A stretch of 64,000 nt of DNA from Pseudomonas frederiksbergensis (GTDB lineage: Bacteria; Pseudomonadota; Gammaproteobacteria; Pseudomonadales; Pseudomonadaceae), in assembly GCF_003732705.1 (NCBI RefSeq), contig NZ_MOBR01000016.1:1-64000 (forward strand), in the 5' to 3' direction. Every line of letters starts with the position of its first letter. The stretch's first letter is position 1. A program made the position numbers and the translations under genes. Shown here piece by piece: positions 43,479 to 51,976 of the stretch. The notes under the pieces are model-generated. The model worked only from the letters and a program-made list of their open reading frames with translations. It had not been told where the DNA came from and made no database searches.

Positions 43479-44309
43479 ATGACGATCATTGCCAGTTTGT
43501 TACGTGCCGCCGATCTACCCGACTCGCCGACCGCGCGCCTGGATGCCGAGCTATTGCTGGCCCATGCGTTGGGCAAGAACCGCAGCTTCCTGCACACCTG
43601 GCCCGAGCGCATCGTGCCGAGCGAAGCGGCGCTGACCTTTGCCAGTTATTTGCAACGTCGTCGCGGCGGTGAGCCGGTGGCTTACATCCTCGGCCAGCAA
43701 GGTTTCTGGAAACTCGATCTGGAAGTCGCACCGCACACGCTGATCCCGCGCCCGGACACCGAGTTGCTGGTGGAAACCGCGCTGGAGTTATTGCCCGCGA
43801 CACCGGCCACGGTCCTCGACCTCGGCACCGGCAGCGGCGCCATTGCGTTGGCCCTGGCCAGCGAGCGTCCGGCCTGGAAGGTCACGGCTGTGGATCGGGT
43901 GATCGAAGCCGTGGCCCTGGCTGAACGCAATCGCCAGCGCCTGCATTTGAACAACGCCACGGTGCTGAGTAGCCATTGGTTCAGCGCTTTGGAAGGTCAA
44001 CGCTTTCAACTGATCATCAGCAACCCGCCGTACATTGCTTCGGCGGATCCGCATCTGGTGGAAGGTGACGTGCGTTTCGAGCCGGCCAGTGCGTTGGTGG
44101 CCGGCGTCGACGGGCTCGACGATCTGCGTTTGATCGTCGCCCAGGCGCCGGACTACCTCGAAGCCGGCGGCTGGCTGATGCTGGAACATGGCTATGATCA
44201 AGCCGACGCGGTGCGCGATTTGCTGCTGACCCGCGGTTTTGAAGAAGTCCACAGCCGCACCGATCTGGGCGGCCACGAACGCATCAGCCTGGGGCGCCTG
44301 CCGTGCTGA
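43479..44309 (+). CDS. prmC: release factor glutamine methyltransferase
   Basis: A 276 aa SAM-dependent methyltransferase that methylates the GGQ glutamine of RF1 and RF2. SAM loop VLDLGTGSGAIALALA (about 113-128) and the NPPY motif in IISNPPYIAS (about 182-191). ATG follows the prfA stop directly. Confidence 0.96.
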   Translation: MTIIASLLRAADLPDSPTARLDAELLLAHALGKNRSFLHTWPERIVPSEAALTFASYLQRRRGGEPVAYILGQQGFWKLDLEVAPHTLIPRPDTELLVETALELLPATPATVLDLGTGSGAIALALASERPAWKVTAVDRVIEAVALAERNRQRLHLNNATVLSSHWFSALEGQRFQLIISNPPYIASADPHLVEGDVRFEPASALVAGVDGLDDLRLIVAQAPDYLEAGGWLMLEHGYDQADAVRDLLLTRGFEEVHSRTDLGGHERISLGRLPC

Positions 44310-45058
44310 ATGATCAGGAATTGTTGCGCTATAGCCGACAGATTCTGTTGCAACACGTCGACATCGACGGTCAATTGCGGCTGAAAGAAAGCCGTGTGCT
44401 GATCGTCGGGCTCGGCGGTCTTGGCTCGCCCGTCGCGCTTTATCTGGCGGCAGCCGGAGTCGGTGAACTGCATCTGGCAGACTTCGACACGGTGGACCTG
44501 ACCAACCTGCAACGCCAGATCATTCACGACACCGACAGCGTCGGCGTGAGCAAGGTCGATTCGGCGATCCGCCGTTTGAGCGCGATCAACCCCGAGATTC
44601 AACTGGTCGCCCATCGTGCGGCGCTGGATGAAGATTCCCTGGCCGCAGCGGTTGCTGCGGTGGATCTGGTGCTCGACTGCTCCGACAATTTCTCTACTCG
44701 CGAGGCGGTTAACGCTGCATGCGTGGCTGCGCGCAAACCCTTGGTCAGCGGCGCGGCGATTCGCCTGGAAGGGCAGTTGTCGGTGTTTGATCCGCGACGT
44801 GCTGAAAGTCCGTGTTACCACTGTTTATACGGGCACGGCAGCGAAGCCGAATTGACTTGCAGCGAAGCCGGGGTGATTGGCCCGCTGGTGGGCCTGGTCG
44901 GCAGCCTGCAAGCCCTCGAAGCGCTGAAGTTGCTGGCCGGTTTCGGCGAGCCATTGGTGGGGCGCTTGTTGTTGATCGATGCCTTGGGCACGCGCTTCCG
45001 CGAATTGCGGGTCAAACGTGATCCGGGTTGCAGCGTCTGTGGTACTGCCCATGCGTGA
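44303..45058 (+). CDS. moeB: MoeB/ThiF-family adenylyltransferase (molybdopterin synthase activating)
   Basis: A 251 aa E1-like enzyme that adenylates the C-terminus of MoaD. Nucleotide loop VGLGGLGSPVALYLAAAGVG (about 36-55), adenylate-contacting Arg in TNLQRQIIHD and Asp in DCSDNFSTR. Zinc cysteines are in SPCYHCLY and PGCSVCG. It starts with GTG 44303, overlapping prmC by 7 bp. A ThiF role cannot be excluded, but length and zinc ligands favour MoeB. Confidence 0.9.
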   Translation: MLNDQELLRYSRQILLQHVDIDGQLRLKESRVLIVGLGGLGSPVALYLAAAGVGELHLADFDTVDLTNLQRQIIHDTDSVGVSKVDSAIRRLSAINPEIQLVAHRAALDEDSLAAAVAAVDLVLDCSDNFSTREAVNAACVAARKPLVSGAAIRLEGQLSVFDPRRAESPCYHCLYGHGSEAELTCSEAGVIGPLVGLVGSLQALEALKLLAGFGEPLVGRLLLIDALGTRFRELRVKRDPGCSVCGTAHA

Positions 45059-45842
45059 AGCGCCGATTGGCGTGTTCGACTCCGGCGTCGGTGGGCTTTC
45101 GGTGCTGGCTGAGATCCAGCGTTTGCTGCCCAACGAGTCGCTGTTGTACGTCGCCGATTGCGGGAATATTCCCTACGGCGAGAAAACCCCGGCATTCATC
45201 CAGCAACGTTGCAGCGTCATCGCCGATTTTTTTCAGCAGCAGGGCGCCAAGGCGCTGGTGCTGGCCTGTAACACCGCGACCGTGGCCGGCGTTGCCAATC
45301 TGCGCCGCGATTATCCCGAGTGGCCCATCGTCGGCATGGAGCCGGCCGTCAAACCGGCCGCCGCTGCCACCCGCAGTGGCGTGGTCGGCGTACTCGCCAC
45401 CACCGGCACCTTGCAGAGCGCGAAGTTTGCCGCGCTGCTCGATCGCTTTGCCACGGATGTGCGGGTGATCACCCAACCTTGCCCAGGGTTGGTGGAGCTG
45501 ATTGAGAGCGGCGATCTGCACAGTCAGAGCCTGCGTCAATTGCTTCAGGGCTATGTCGAGCCGCTGCTGGCCGCAGGCTGCGACACGATAATTCTCGGCT
45601 GCACGCATTATCCCTTTCTAAAGCCGTTGCTAAAGCAGATGATCCCAGAGGACATCAGCTTGATCGACACGGGTGCCGCCGTGGCGCGGCAACTGCAACG
45701 CCTGTTGGCCGAGCGTGAGTTACTCGCCGAGGGCCCCGTTCGTGCCGCGCAGTTCTGGACGAGTGCCGAACCGGAACATTTCAGAAATATCCTGCCGGTA
45801 TTGTGGAATTCGGCTGGCATTGTGCAAAGCTTCAAGTACTAG
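45051..45842 (+). CDS. murI: glutamate racemase
   Basis: A 263 aa cofactor-independent racemase giving D-Glu for peptidoglycan. The two catalytic cysteines are in LACNTATVAG (about 70-79) and ILGCTHYPFLK (about 182-192). The opening is IGVFDSGVGGLSVL. ATG 45051 overlaps the moeB stop by 8 bp; the longer frame runs inside moeB. Confidence 0.96.
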   Translation: MREAPIGVFDSGVGGLSVLAEIQRLLPNESLLYVADCGNIPYGEKTPAFIQQRCSVIADFFQQQGAKALVLACNTATVAGVANLRRDYPEWPIVGMEPAVKPAAAATRSGVVGVLATTGTLQSAKFAALLDRFATDVRVITQPCPGLVELIESGDLHSQSLRQLLQGYVEPLLAAGCDTIILGCTHYPFLKPLLKQMIPEDISLIDTGAAVARQLQRLLAERELLAEGPVRAAQFWTSAEPEHFRNILPVLWNSAGIVQSFKY

Positions 45843-45962
45843 AAAAAAAGCCGGGGCAAGCGAGTAATTGGGGTGAACTTCTGATTAACCGTCGACTTCT
45901 ATAGCTGTGTTTGCAAGCTACAAAAAAAACCACACGAAATCGTTCGGAAAAGGGTGTTTCTG

Positions 45963-46481
45963 ATGAAGCGACTATTCTGTTTGGCCGCGATTGCGACCGC
46001 ATTGATGGGGCAAAGTTTGACCGCACAAGCGGCTGGCGTGGAGTTCGGGGTCGGTCAGACCAGCGACTCGACCATGACCTACCGGTTGGGTATGCAATTC
46101 GATTGGGACAAGAGCTGGCTGCAAAGTGATGTCGGTCGTCTGACCGGTTACTGGAGTGGCGCCTACACCTATTGGGAGGGCGACAAGACTTCGGGCACTA
46201 GCAGCCTGTCGTTCTCTCCCGTGTTTGTTTACGAGTTTGCCGGGCAAAACGTCAAACCGTATCTCGAGGCGGGGATCGGTGTTGCGGTGTTCTCCAATAC
46301 CAAACTGGAAGACAACCACATCGGGCAGGCCTTCCAGTTCGAAGACCGCTTCGGCTTCGGCCTGCGCTTCGCCGGTGGGCATGAAGTCGGGATTCGTGCG
46401 ACGCACTATTCCAACGCCGGCCTGAGCAGTAGCAACGACGGTGTGGAAAGCTATTCGCTGCACTACACGATGCCGTTGTAA
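45963..46481 (+). CDS. pagL: lipid A 3-O-deacylase PagL (acyloxyacyl hydrolase family)
   Basis: A 172 aa outer-membrane eight-stranded barrel with signal peptide (MKRLFCLAAIATALMGQSLT..AQA). The catalytic pair is in ATHYSNAG (His and Ser of the HxS motif, C-terminal third) and the protein ends in Leu after alternating aromatic strands. It removes the 3-O-acyl chain of lipid A. ATG 45963 has GGAAAAGGG upstream. The position after murI matches P. aeruginosa. Confidence 0.92.
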   Translation: MKRLFCLAAIATALMGQSLTAQAAGVEFGVGQTSDSTMTYRLGMQFDWDKSWLQSDVGRLTGYWSGAYTYWEGDKTSGTSSLSFSPVFVYEFAGQNVKPYLEAGIGVAVFSNTKLEDNHIGQAFQFEDRFGFGLRFAGGHEVGIRATHYSNAGLSSSNDGVESYSLHYTMPL

Positions 46482-46507
46482 GCAATCGACCGATTGGCAC
46501 CGAACCC

Positions 46508-46597
46508 TGTGGGAGCGGGCTTGCTCGCGAAGGCGGACTGACAGTCAACTTAGATGTTGAATGTTAAATCGCTTTCGCGAGCAAGCCCGCTCCCACA
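46508..46597. repeat. REP inverted pair with conserved loop
   Basis: TGTGGGAGCGGGCTTGCTCG and its complement CGAGCAAGCCCGCTCCCACA flank a loop containing CTGACAG..AGATGTTGAATGTT. Nearly the same loop occurs in the REP pair at 55458-55552. Confidence 0.9.
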
Positions 46598-46605
46598 TTG
46601 GAGAT

Positions 46606-46911
46606 TCAGCGGTAAACCGACACAATCCCCTGCCGCTCTTCAATGCATTCCGGCGAGCCCGTCTCGAACTCCCGGCAGATCAGCGGGCGTTTTTCGTAGA
46701 TGGTGCACATCATCGTGTTGCGATCCAGCGCCGCACACCAGCCGTCATCCAGCCGCAACATCACTTCCCCGCCCCAGTCATCGGTATCGATAAAACGCTC
46801 AGGCACACCCGTTTCCGTGATCAACATGACTTCGAGCTGACAGCAGCAGGCTGAGCAGGTCGAGCACGTGACCACCGGATCGGTGATTTGCGTATGGGGG
46901 ATGGTTTTCAT
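46606..46911 (-). CDS. YkgJ-family cysteine cluster protein
   Basis: A 101 aa protein with the CxxCxxCCC pattern (CSTCSACCCQL, residues 16-26) and further cysteines in GWCAAL, MMCTIYEKRPLICREF and ECIEE, as in YkgJ proteins that may bind zinc or an Fe-S cluster. ATG 46911 gives the family N-terminus. It lies 53 bp after the DUF2878 gene and could be the last member of that operon. Confidence 0.85.
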   Translation of the reverse strand: MKTIPHTQITDPVVTCSTCSACCCQLEVMLITETGVPERFIDTDDWGGEVMLRLDDGWCAALDRNTMMCTIYEKRPLICREFETGSPECIEERQGIVSVYR

Positions 46912-46964
46912 GGGGCGCAGTGTAAGGCAGTGGACCGTTGCTGTGTGAAAGGCCTGACGGACGC

Positions 46965-47468
46965 TCAGTCGTGGTGATCCGCCGCCAACTGCCGGGCCAT
47001 GAAATGCAGCGTAGGAAATAGCATCGCCCAGAGCAGTCCGATGCCCACCAGCGTGGGCACCTGTCCGTAGGGAAATTGCACCCCCGCCAGTTGGCTGCCC
47101 GCGTAATACGACAGCGGCCCTCCGACGGCGCCCAACAGGCTGGCCAGCCACCAAGGGTTGGCGCTCCACCTCAGGCAGTGACGCAACGTGGTCGCCAACA
47201 GTGCCCACAACAGCATCAGCCACAGCGGAATCAACGGCGCAACGTCGGTGAAGTCGAACACCCCCAGCCAGCGTAATGAACTGTCGACGGCGGTACCCAG
47301 CAACACCACGCTGAGGATCAATCGGCCTTCATCGACCCAGCGACTTATCCACAGCAGATGAATCACCAGCGCCGCCAGGGCCACCAACAGCCATAGACTG
47401 TTGCCGCCCACGACGCAGGCGAACCAGCCGAGTTGGAACAATGCAGCGTTGGCCAGGCGTTCAAGCAT
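46965..47468 (-). CDS. DUF2878 inner-membrane protein
   Basis: A 167 aa protein with about five hydrophobic helices (for example NSLWLLVALAALVIHLLWIS near residue 24) and few charged loops. Its ATG lies 8 bp inside the preceding Cfa-like gene, so it is translated with it. DUF2878 genes are regular neighbours of Cfa/DUF1365/photolyase clusters. Function unknown; it might handle the modified lipid or anchor the enzymes. Confidence 0.82.
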   Translation of the reverse strand: MLERLANAALFQLGWFACVVGGNSLWLLVALAALVIHLLWISRWVDEGRLILSVVLLGTAVDSSLRWLGVFDFTDVAPLIPLWLMLLWALLATTLRHCLRWSANPWWLASLLGAVGGPLSYYAGSQLAGVQFPYGQVPTLVGIGLLWAMLFPTLHFMARQLAADHHD

Positions 47469-48732
47469 CGAAACGGCCGAGCAGGGGCGCTGGCATTGCC
47501 GCCGGTTTGGCCAGCAGCAATTGCGCGGTGCCGATGGTGCGCTCCAGGAAGCCACCTTCGCAGTAGCACAGGTAAAACTCCCACAGCCGCAGGAAATAAT
47601 CGTCGTAGCCCAATTCGCTCAAGCGACCGTGGGCACGGCGAAAATTCTCATGCCACAGGCGCAGGGTGCGGGCGTAATGCAGGCCGAAATCTTCCATGTG
47701 CAGCAGGTTCATGTCGGTGTCGCGGCTGACGATCTCCAGCATTTTCTGCACACAGGGCAGGGCACCGCCGGGGAAGATGTAGCGCTGGATGAAATCAACA
47801 CTGGTTTTGGCCTGTTCGTAGCGCTGCTCGCGGATGGTGATCGCCTGCAACAGCATCAAGCCGTTGCTCTTGAGCAAGTGCGCGCATTGCTTGAAGTAGG
47901 TTGGCAGGAAGCGATGGCCAACCGCTTCGATCATCTCGATCGACACCAATTTGTCGTACTGCCCGGTGAGGTCGCGGTAGTCCGAGAGCAACAAGGTGAC
48001 CCGGTCTTGCAAACCCAGGGCTTCGATTCGCCGGGCGGTGAAGGCGTATTGTTCTTTGGACAGCGTGGTGGTGGTGACTTTGCAGCCGTAATGCTGCGCG
48101 GCGTAGATCGCCATGCTGCCCCAACCGGTGCCGATTTCCAGCAGGTGATCGGCGGGTTGCAGGTCGAGCTTCTGGCAGATTCGTTCCAGCTTGTTCAACT
48201 GCGCCTGTTCCAGGGTGTCGTCGGGGCTGAGGAATTGCGCCGCCGAATACATCATGGTCGGGTCGAGAAACTGTTCGAACAGGTCATTGCCCAGGTCGTA
48301 GTGAGCGGCGATGTTTTTCTGCGAGCCCTTGCGCGTATTGCGGTTGAGCCAGTGCAGCCCTTGCACGAACGGCCGGCCAAGTTTGGCCAGGCCACCTTCC
48401 AGCGCATCCAGTACTTCCAGGTTGCTGACGAAGACCCGGACCACCGCCGTCAGGTCCGGCGAGGTCCAATAACCGTGGATAAACGCTTCGCCCGCGCCGA
48501 TTGAGCCGTTGCTCGCCACCAATCCCCAGACCGACGCATCGAGGATCTGAATCTCCCCGATCAGATGATCGCCGGGCGTGCCGAAAACATGCCGTTCACC
48601 GTCCTCGATCACCACCAGTTGCCCGTGCTTGAGGTGCGCCAGTTGGCGCAAAACACCCCGGCGCAGCAGCGAGCCGGACAAGCCGTTGGTGCTGAGCAGA
48701 TTGGCTTTGGCCGAAACGCTAGGGGATTTCAT
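47461..48732 (-). CDS. Cfa-like fatty-acyl-phospholipid methyltransferase
   Basis: A 423 aa enzyme of the cyclopropane-fatty-acid synthase family, which uses SAM to modify double bonds of membrane lipid acyl chains. SAM loop LLEIGTGWGSMAIYAAQHYG (about 199-218), bicarbonate/active-site region KLVSIEMIEAVGHRFLPTYF, and the C-terminal GGFLERTIGTAQLLLAKP. ATG 48732 (MKSPSVSAKANLL) overlaps DUF1365 by 14 bp. In Rhodobacter a related enzyme, UfaM, makes methyl-branched precursors of furan fatty acids. Whether this protein forms a cyclopropane ring or a methyl branch is undecided. Confidence 0.88.
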   Translation of the reverse strand: MKSPSVSAKANLLSTNGLSGSLLRRGVLRQLAHLKHGQLVVIEDGERHVFGTPGDHLIGEIQILDASVWGLVASNGSIGAGEAFIHGYWTSPDLTAVVRVFVSNLEVLDALEGGLAKLGRPFVQGLHWLNRNTRKGSQKNIAAHYDLGNDLFEQFLDPTMMYSAAQFLSPDDTLEQAQLNKLERICQKLDLQPADHLLEIGTGWGSMAIYAAQHYGCKVTTTTLSKEQYAFTARRIEALGLQDRVTLLLSDYRDLTGQYDKLVSIEMIEAVGHRFLPTYFKQCAHLLKSNGLMLLQAITIREQRYEQAKTSVDFIQRYIFPGGALPCVQKMLEIVSRDTDMNLLHMEDFGLHYARTLRLWHENFRRAHGRLSELGYDDYFLRLWEFYLCYCEGGFLERTIGTAQLLLAKPAAMPAPLLGRFDA

Positions 48733-49534
48733 GGCGGCGATCCTGTGGGGCGACGATGGCGGTTTGAAAGCTGCCATCGGCAGCCCGGTGAGCAAAAATC
48801 GGGGCGCGCTTGAGCAGCAGGCGCAGGGCCTGCCAATAGATCGCCAGACAGGTTTTCGCAGTCATCCACGGGAAGCGCCGCAAGTAACGGTGCAAACTTG
48901 CGCGGTCCAGCGTGACCCGTTGCAGGTTGAGCGTGGCGTCGAACAGTTTCAGCTCGCCCTGCCAGTCGGCCATGTGCACGCCGAGCTTTTGCGCGGCGGG
49001 GCTGAAGCTCATGCGGTATTCGAGATCGGGCGGCAGAAACGGCGAGACATGAAAGGCCTTGGCCACGGCGAAATGCTGATGGAAATCGCCCAAGTGTTCC
49101 GGCGCCTTGGCCGGCAATACATAGTGATAACGCTCGTGCCACGGGGTGTTGGTGACTTCGCAGAGGATCGCCGCCAGTTGGCCGTCGGCTTCGTGGCAAT
49201 AGAAAAAACTCACCGGGTTGAACGACAGGCCCCAACTGCGGGCCTGGGTCAGCAGGCAAATCGAGCCCTGGGGCTCATGGCCGATGGCTTGGCCGACTTG
49301 TCGCCGTACGGCATCGATCAGTCGCACGCCAGTGCCGGTAAACGCTTTCAGATAGTCGCGCTCGCGAAACGAGAACGGGGCAAAACGGCTACGCCCCGAC
49401 AGCGGCGACAAACCCAGCACCGCATCCTGTTCGTCGAGATCGAGGTACAGCAGGCCGATCCGGTAACGGAATTCATGACGCCTGGGCGCAAACCGCCGAT
49501 GGGCGATCCAGCCGCTGTAGAGGGCGCTGTTCAC
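48719..49534 (-). CDS. DUF1365 family protein
   Basis: A 271 aa protein with the family blocks YSGWIAHRRFAPRRHEFRYR (about 6-25), SFNPVSFFYCHEADGQLAAI (near 104) and FHVSPFLPPDLEYRMSF. DUF1365 proteins nearly always sit beside a Cfa-like gene and an FAD oxidoreductase, and one is in the R. sphaeroides singlet-oxygen regulon. The biochemical role is unknown. Start overlaps the FAD gene stop by 4 bp. Confidence 0.88.
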   Translation of the reverse strand: MNSALYSGWIAHRRFAPRRHEFRYRIGLLYLDLDEQDAVLGLSPLSGRSRFAPFSFRERDYLKAFTGTGVRLIDAVRRQVGQAIGHEPQGSICLLTQARSWGLSFNPVSFFYCHEADGQLAAILCEVTNTPWHERYHYVLPAKAPEHLGDFHQHFAVAKAFHVSPFLPPDLEYRMSFSPAAQKLGVHMADWQGELKLFDATLNLQRVTLDRASLHRYLRRFPWMTAKTCLAIYWQALRLLLKRAPIFAHRAADGSFQTAIVAPQDRRHEIP

Positions 49535-50778
49535 AGCACTTCACCCAGCGACCGGGCCACGCGCAAGGCACTGACGACCCCGTCTTCGTGAAAGCCGCTG
49601 GCCCAATAGGCGCCGCAATAATAAGTGTGCAGCGCGCCATCCAGTTCTTCCCAGCGTTGCTGCGCAGCCACTGCCTTCAGGCTGTATTGCGGATGGGCAT
49701 AGGTGTATTTGGCTAGCACCTTGAACGGGTTGATGCCGGCGCCCTGGTTGAGGCTGACGCAGAACGTGGTGTCGCTCTGGATGCCTTGCAGGATATTCAT
49801 GTTGTAGGTGACGGCGGCCCGCGTGTGCCCGGCGCCACCGAGGCGAAAATTCCAGCTCGCCCAAGCGAGTGTTCGCTCAGGCAGCAGGCGGGTATCGGTG
49901 TGCAAAACCACTTCGTTGTCGGCGTAGGGCAGGGCGCCGAGGATCGACTGCTCGGCAGCGCTTGGCTCGGCCAGCAGTTTCAGGGCCTGATCGCTGTGGC
50001 AGGCGAATACCACTTTGTCGAAACGCTCGCTGCCGGCGGGGCTGTGGATAACCACACCCTGGGAATCGCGTTCGACGCGGGTAACCGGACAGTTGAGGCG
50101 AATCTTCTCTTTAAAAGAAGCGGTCAGTGGCGCGATGTAAGCGCTGGACCCACCCTCGATCACACACCATTGCGGACGATTGCTGATGGACAACAAACCG
50201 TGATTCTTGAAAAACCTGAGGAAGAACTGCATCGGGAAACCGAGCATGTCAGCCATGGACATCGACCAGATCGCCGCGCCCATCGGCACGATGTAATGCA
50301 GGACGAAACGCTCGCCATAGCCGCCAGCCTTCAGGTACTGATCGAGGGTGGTGTCGGCGCCGATCCGTTGTTCCTCAAGATCGCGCAGGGCTTCTTTGTT
50401 GAACCGCTGGATGTCGCGCAACATGCCCCAGAACCCTGGTGACAGCAGGTTGCGACGCTGGGCAAACAGGCTGTTGAGGTTGTTGCCGTTGTACTCGAGG
50501 CCTGAGTCCGGGTCGGTGACCGAGAAGCTCATCTCGGTAGGTTTGAACCCCACGCCGAGCTGGCCCAGCAAACGTATGAAATTCGGGTAGGTCCAGTCGT
50601 TGAACACGATGAAGCCGGAGTCCACCGCATACTGTTGATCATCGACGGTCACCTCCAGCGTGTGGGTGTGGCCGCCGACCCAGTTGCCGGCTTCGAACAG
50701 GGTGATCTCGTGGCTGCGATTCAGCAGGTAGGCGCTGGTCAGGCCCGAGATACCGCTGCCGATAATGGCGATGTTCAC
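49531..50778 (-). CDS. FAD-dependent oxidoreductase (amine oxidase/desaturase-like)
   Basis: A 415 aa flavoprotein with N-terminal dinucleotide loop IAIIGSGISGLTSAYLLN (about 3-20) and a GG doublet in GNWVGGHTHTLEV. It has the NAD(P)-binding amine-oxidase/phytoene-desaturase fold (FAD-binding C-terminus YYCGAYWASGFHEDGVVSAL near 385-405). Between an SDR and a Cfa-like gene, it may oxidise or desaturate an acyl chain. That is inference from context only. Confidence 0.88.
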   Translation of the reverse strand: MNIAIIGSGISGLTSAYLLNRSHEITLFEAGNWVGGHTHTLEVTVDDQQYAVDSGFIVFNDWTYPNFIRLLGQLGVGFKPTEMSFSVTDPDSGLEYNGNNLNSLFAQRRNLLSPGFWGMLRDIQRFNKEALRDLEEQRIGADTTLDQYLKAGGYGERFVLHYIVPMGAAIWSMSMADMLGFPMQFFLRFFKNHGLLSISNRPQWCVIEGGSSAYIAPLTASFKEKIRLNCPVTRVERDSQGVVIHSPAGSERFDKVVFACHSDQALKLLAEPSAAEQSILGALPYADNEVVLHTDTRLLPERTLAWASWNFRLGGAGHTRAAVTYNMNILQGIQSDTTFCVSLNQGAGINPFKVLAKYTYAHPQYSLKAVAAQQRWEELDGALHTYYCGAYWASGFHEDGVVSALRVARSLGEVL

Positions 50779-51557
50779 GGCTGATCCTTGATCGGCGGAT
50801 GGCTGCGAACCATGCGTTTGCCGATCGCCAGTTTCACCCGGTTAGGTAATTTCGACAGCGGCCAGAGCGCCGCCATGAACAGGGCCGGGAAGGCAATTTC
50901 CAGTGGCCGGTTTTTGAGTTTGGCGAAGATGTGCCGCGCGGCTTTATCCACAGGCCAACTGAGCGGCATCGGGAAATCGTTTTTCGCCGTCAACGGTGTT
51001 TCGACAAACCCGGGGCTGACCACGGTGACTTCAATGCCTTCGGGCGCCAGGTCGATGCGCAACGATTCAAACAAGTAGCGCAACCCGGCCTTCGAGGCGC
51101 CATAGGCTTCGGCCCGGGGCAGCGGCAAGTACGTCACCGAACTGGCGACCCCCACCAGGTGCGGCGCGGTACCCTCGCGCAGCAACGGCAGGGCGGCTTC
51201 GATGCAATAGCTGCTGGCCAACAGATTGGTGCGCACCACGTGCTCGATGATCGATGCATCGAACTGCTTGGCATCGACGTATTCGCAGGTGCCAGCGTTG
51301 AGGATCACCGTGTCCAGCGAGCCCCAATCCTCGGCGATCCGCTCGCCGATTTCACGCACGGTCTGACTGTTGGTCAGGTCCCCGGCGACCACCATCACTT
51401 GCCCCGGATAACGCTGGGACAGGATTTTGAGGGGCACCAGCGAGCGCGAACTGACGGCCAGATGCGCACCGGTTTTCAAGATTTCTTCGGCCAGCGCGGC
51501 GCCAATGCCGCTGCTCGCCCCCGTCAGCCAGTACCGCCGTGGAGGTGTAAGGCTCAT
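50775..51557 (-). CDS. short-chain dehydrogenase/reductase
   Basis: A 260 aa SDR. Cofactor loop TGASSGIGAALAEEI (about 13-27), LNAG near 88-91, catalytic Ser in ASSVTYLP and YxxxK in YGASK (about 151-155). It overlaps the SnoaL-like gene and the FAD gene by 4 bp each. The cofactor (the Arg of the SSRSL segment suggests NADPH) and substrate are unknown. Confidence 0.9.
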   Translation of the reverse strand: MSLTPPRRYWLTGASSGIGAALAEEILKTGAHLAVSSRSLVPLKILSQRYPGQVMVVAGDLTNSQTVREIGERIAEDWGSLDTVILNAGTCEYVDAKQFDASIIEHVVRTNLLASSYCIEAALPLLREGTAPHLVGVASSVTYLPLPRAEAYGASKAGLRYLFESLRIDLAPEGIEVTVVSPGFVETPLTAKNDFPMPLSWPVDKAARHIFAKLKNRPLEIAFPALFMAALWPLSKLPNRVKLAIGKRMVRSHPPIKDQP

Positions 51558-51976
51558 CCCAGTCTCCTTTTCAGCCAGGCGATCGCCCGGCCCAATACGG
51601 GTAGATGTTCATAAATCAGTGCCCCGGCATCGAAATAATCCCGGTGGCGATAAACCTTGTCGCGCCAAAGCAAGTGCGAACAACCGTCGACCCTAATCAA
51701 TCGGCCGCCGGCCAAACGCGGATGGCGGTAGCTCATGATCCAGCGTAGATAACCTTCGCCTTCGCTGATCTGGTCGAAGCCATGAAAATCGAAATGCACT
51801 TCGCTGACGTTGGCGTAGAGCTCGGTGAAGTAGCTGCGCATCTGCACCAGGCCCTTTACTTCGTGCAGTGGATCGGTGAACTGCACATCGTGGGTATAGA
51901 GCTGATTGAGATGTTGCAGGTTGTCCTTGTTCAGGTCCGCAAACTGCTGGGCAAAACGCCGCAGGAACTCACTCAT
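51554..51976 (-). CDS. SnoaL/NTF2-like protein
   Basis: A 140 aa protein of the NTF2/SnoaL fold (cone-shaped barrel): YTHDVQFTDPLHEVKGLVQM and HLLWRDKVYRHRDYFDAG are the typical blocks. ATG 51976 has GGAGG at ideal distance. Fold members range from isomerases to ligand carriers. It lies within the photolyase operon, overlapping phrB by 8 bp and the SDR gene by 4 bp. Confidence 0.85.
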   Translation of the reverse strand: MSEFLRRFAQQFADLNKDNLQHLNQLYTHDVQFTDPLHEVKGLVQMRSYFTELYANVSEVHFDFHGFDQISEGEGYLRWIMSYRHPRLAGGRLIRVDGCSHLLWRDKVYRHRDYFDAGALIYEHLPVLGRAIAWLKRRLG

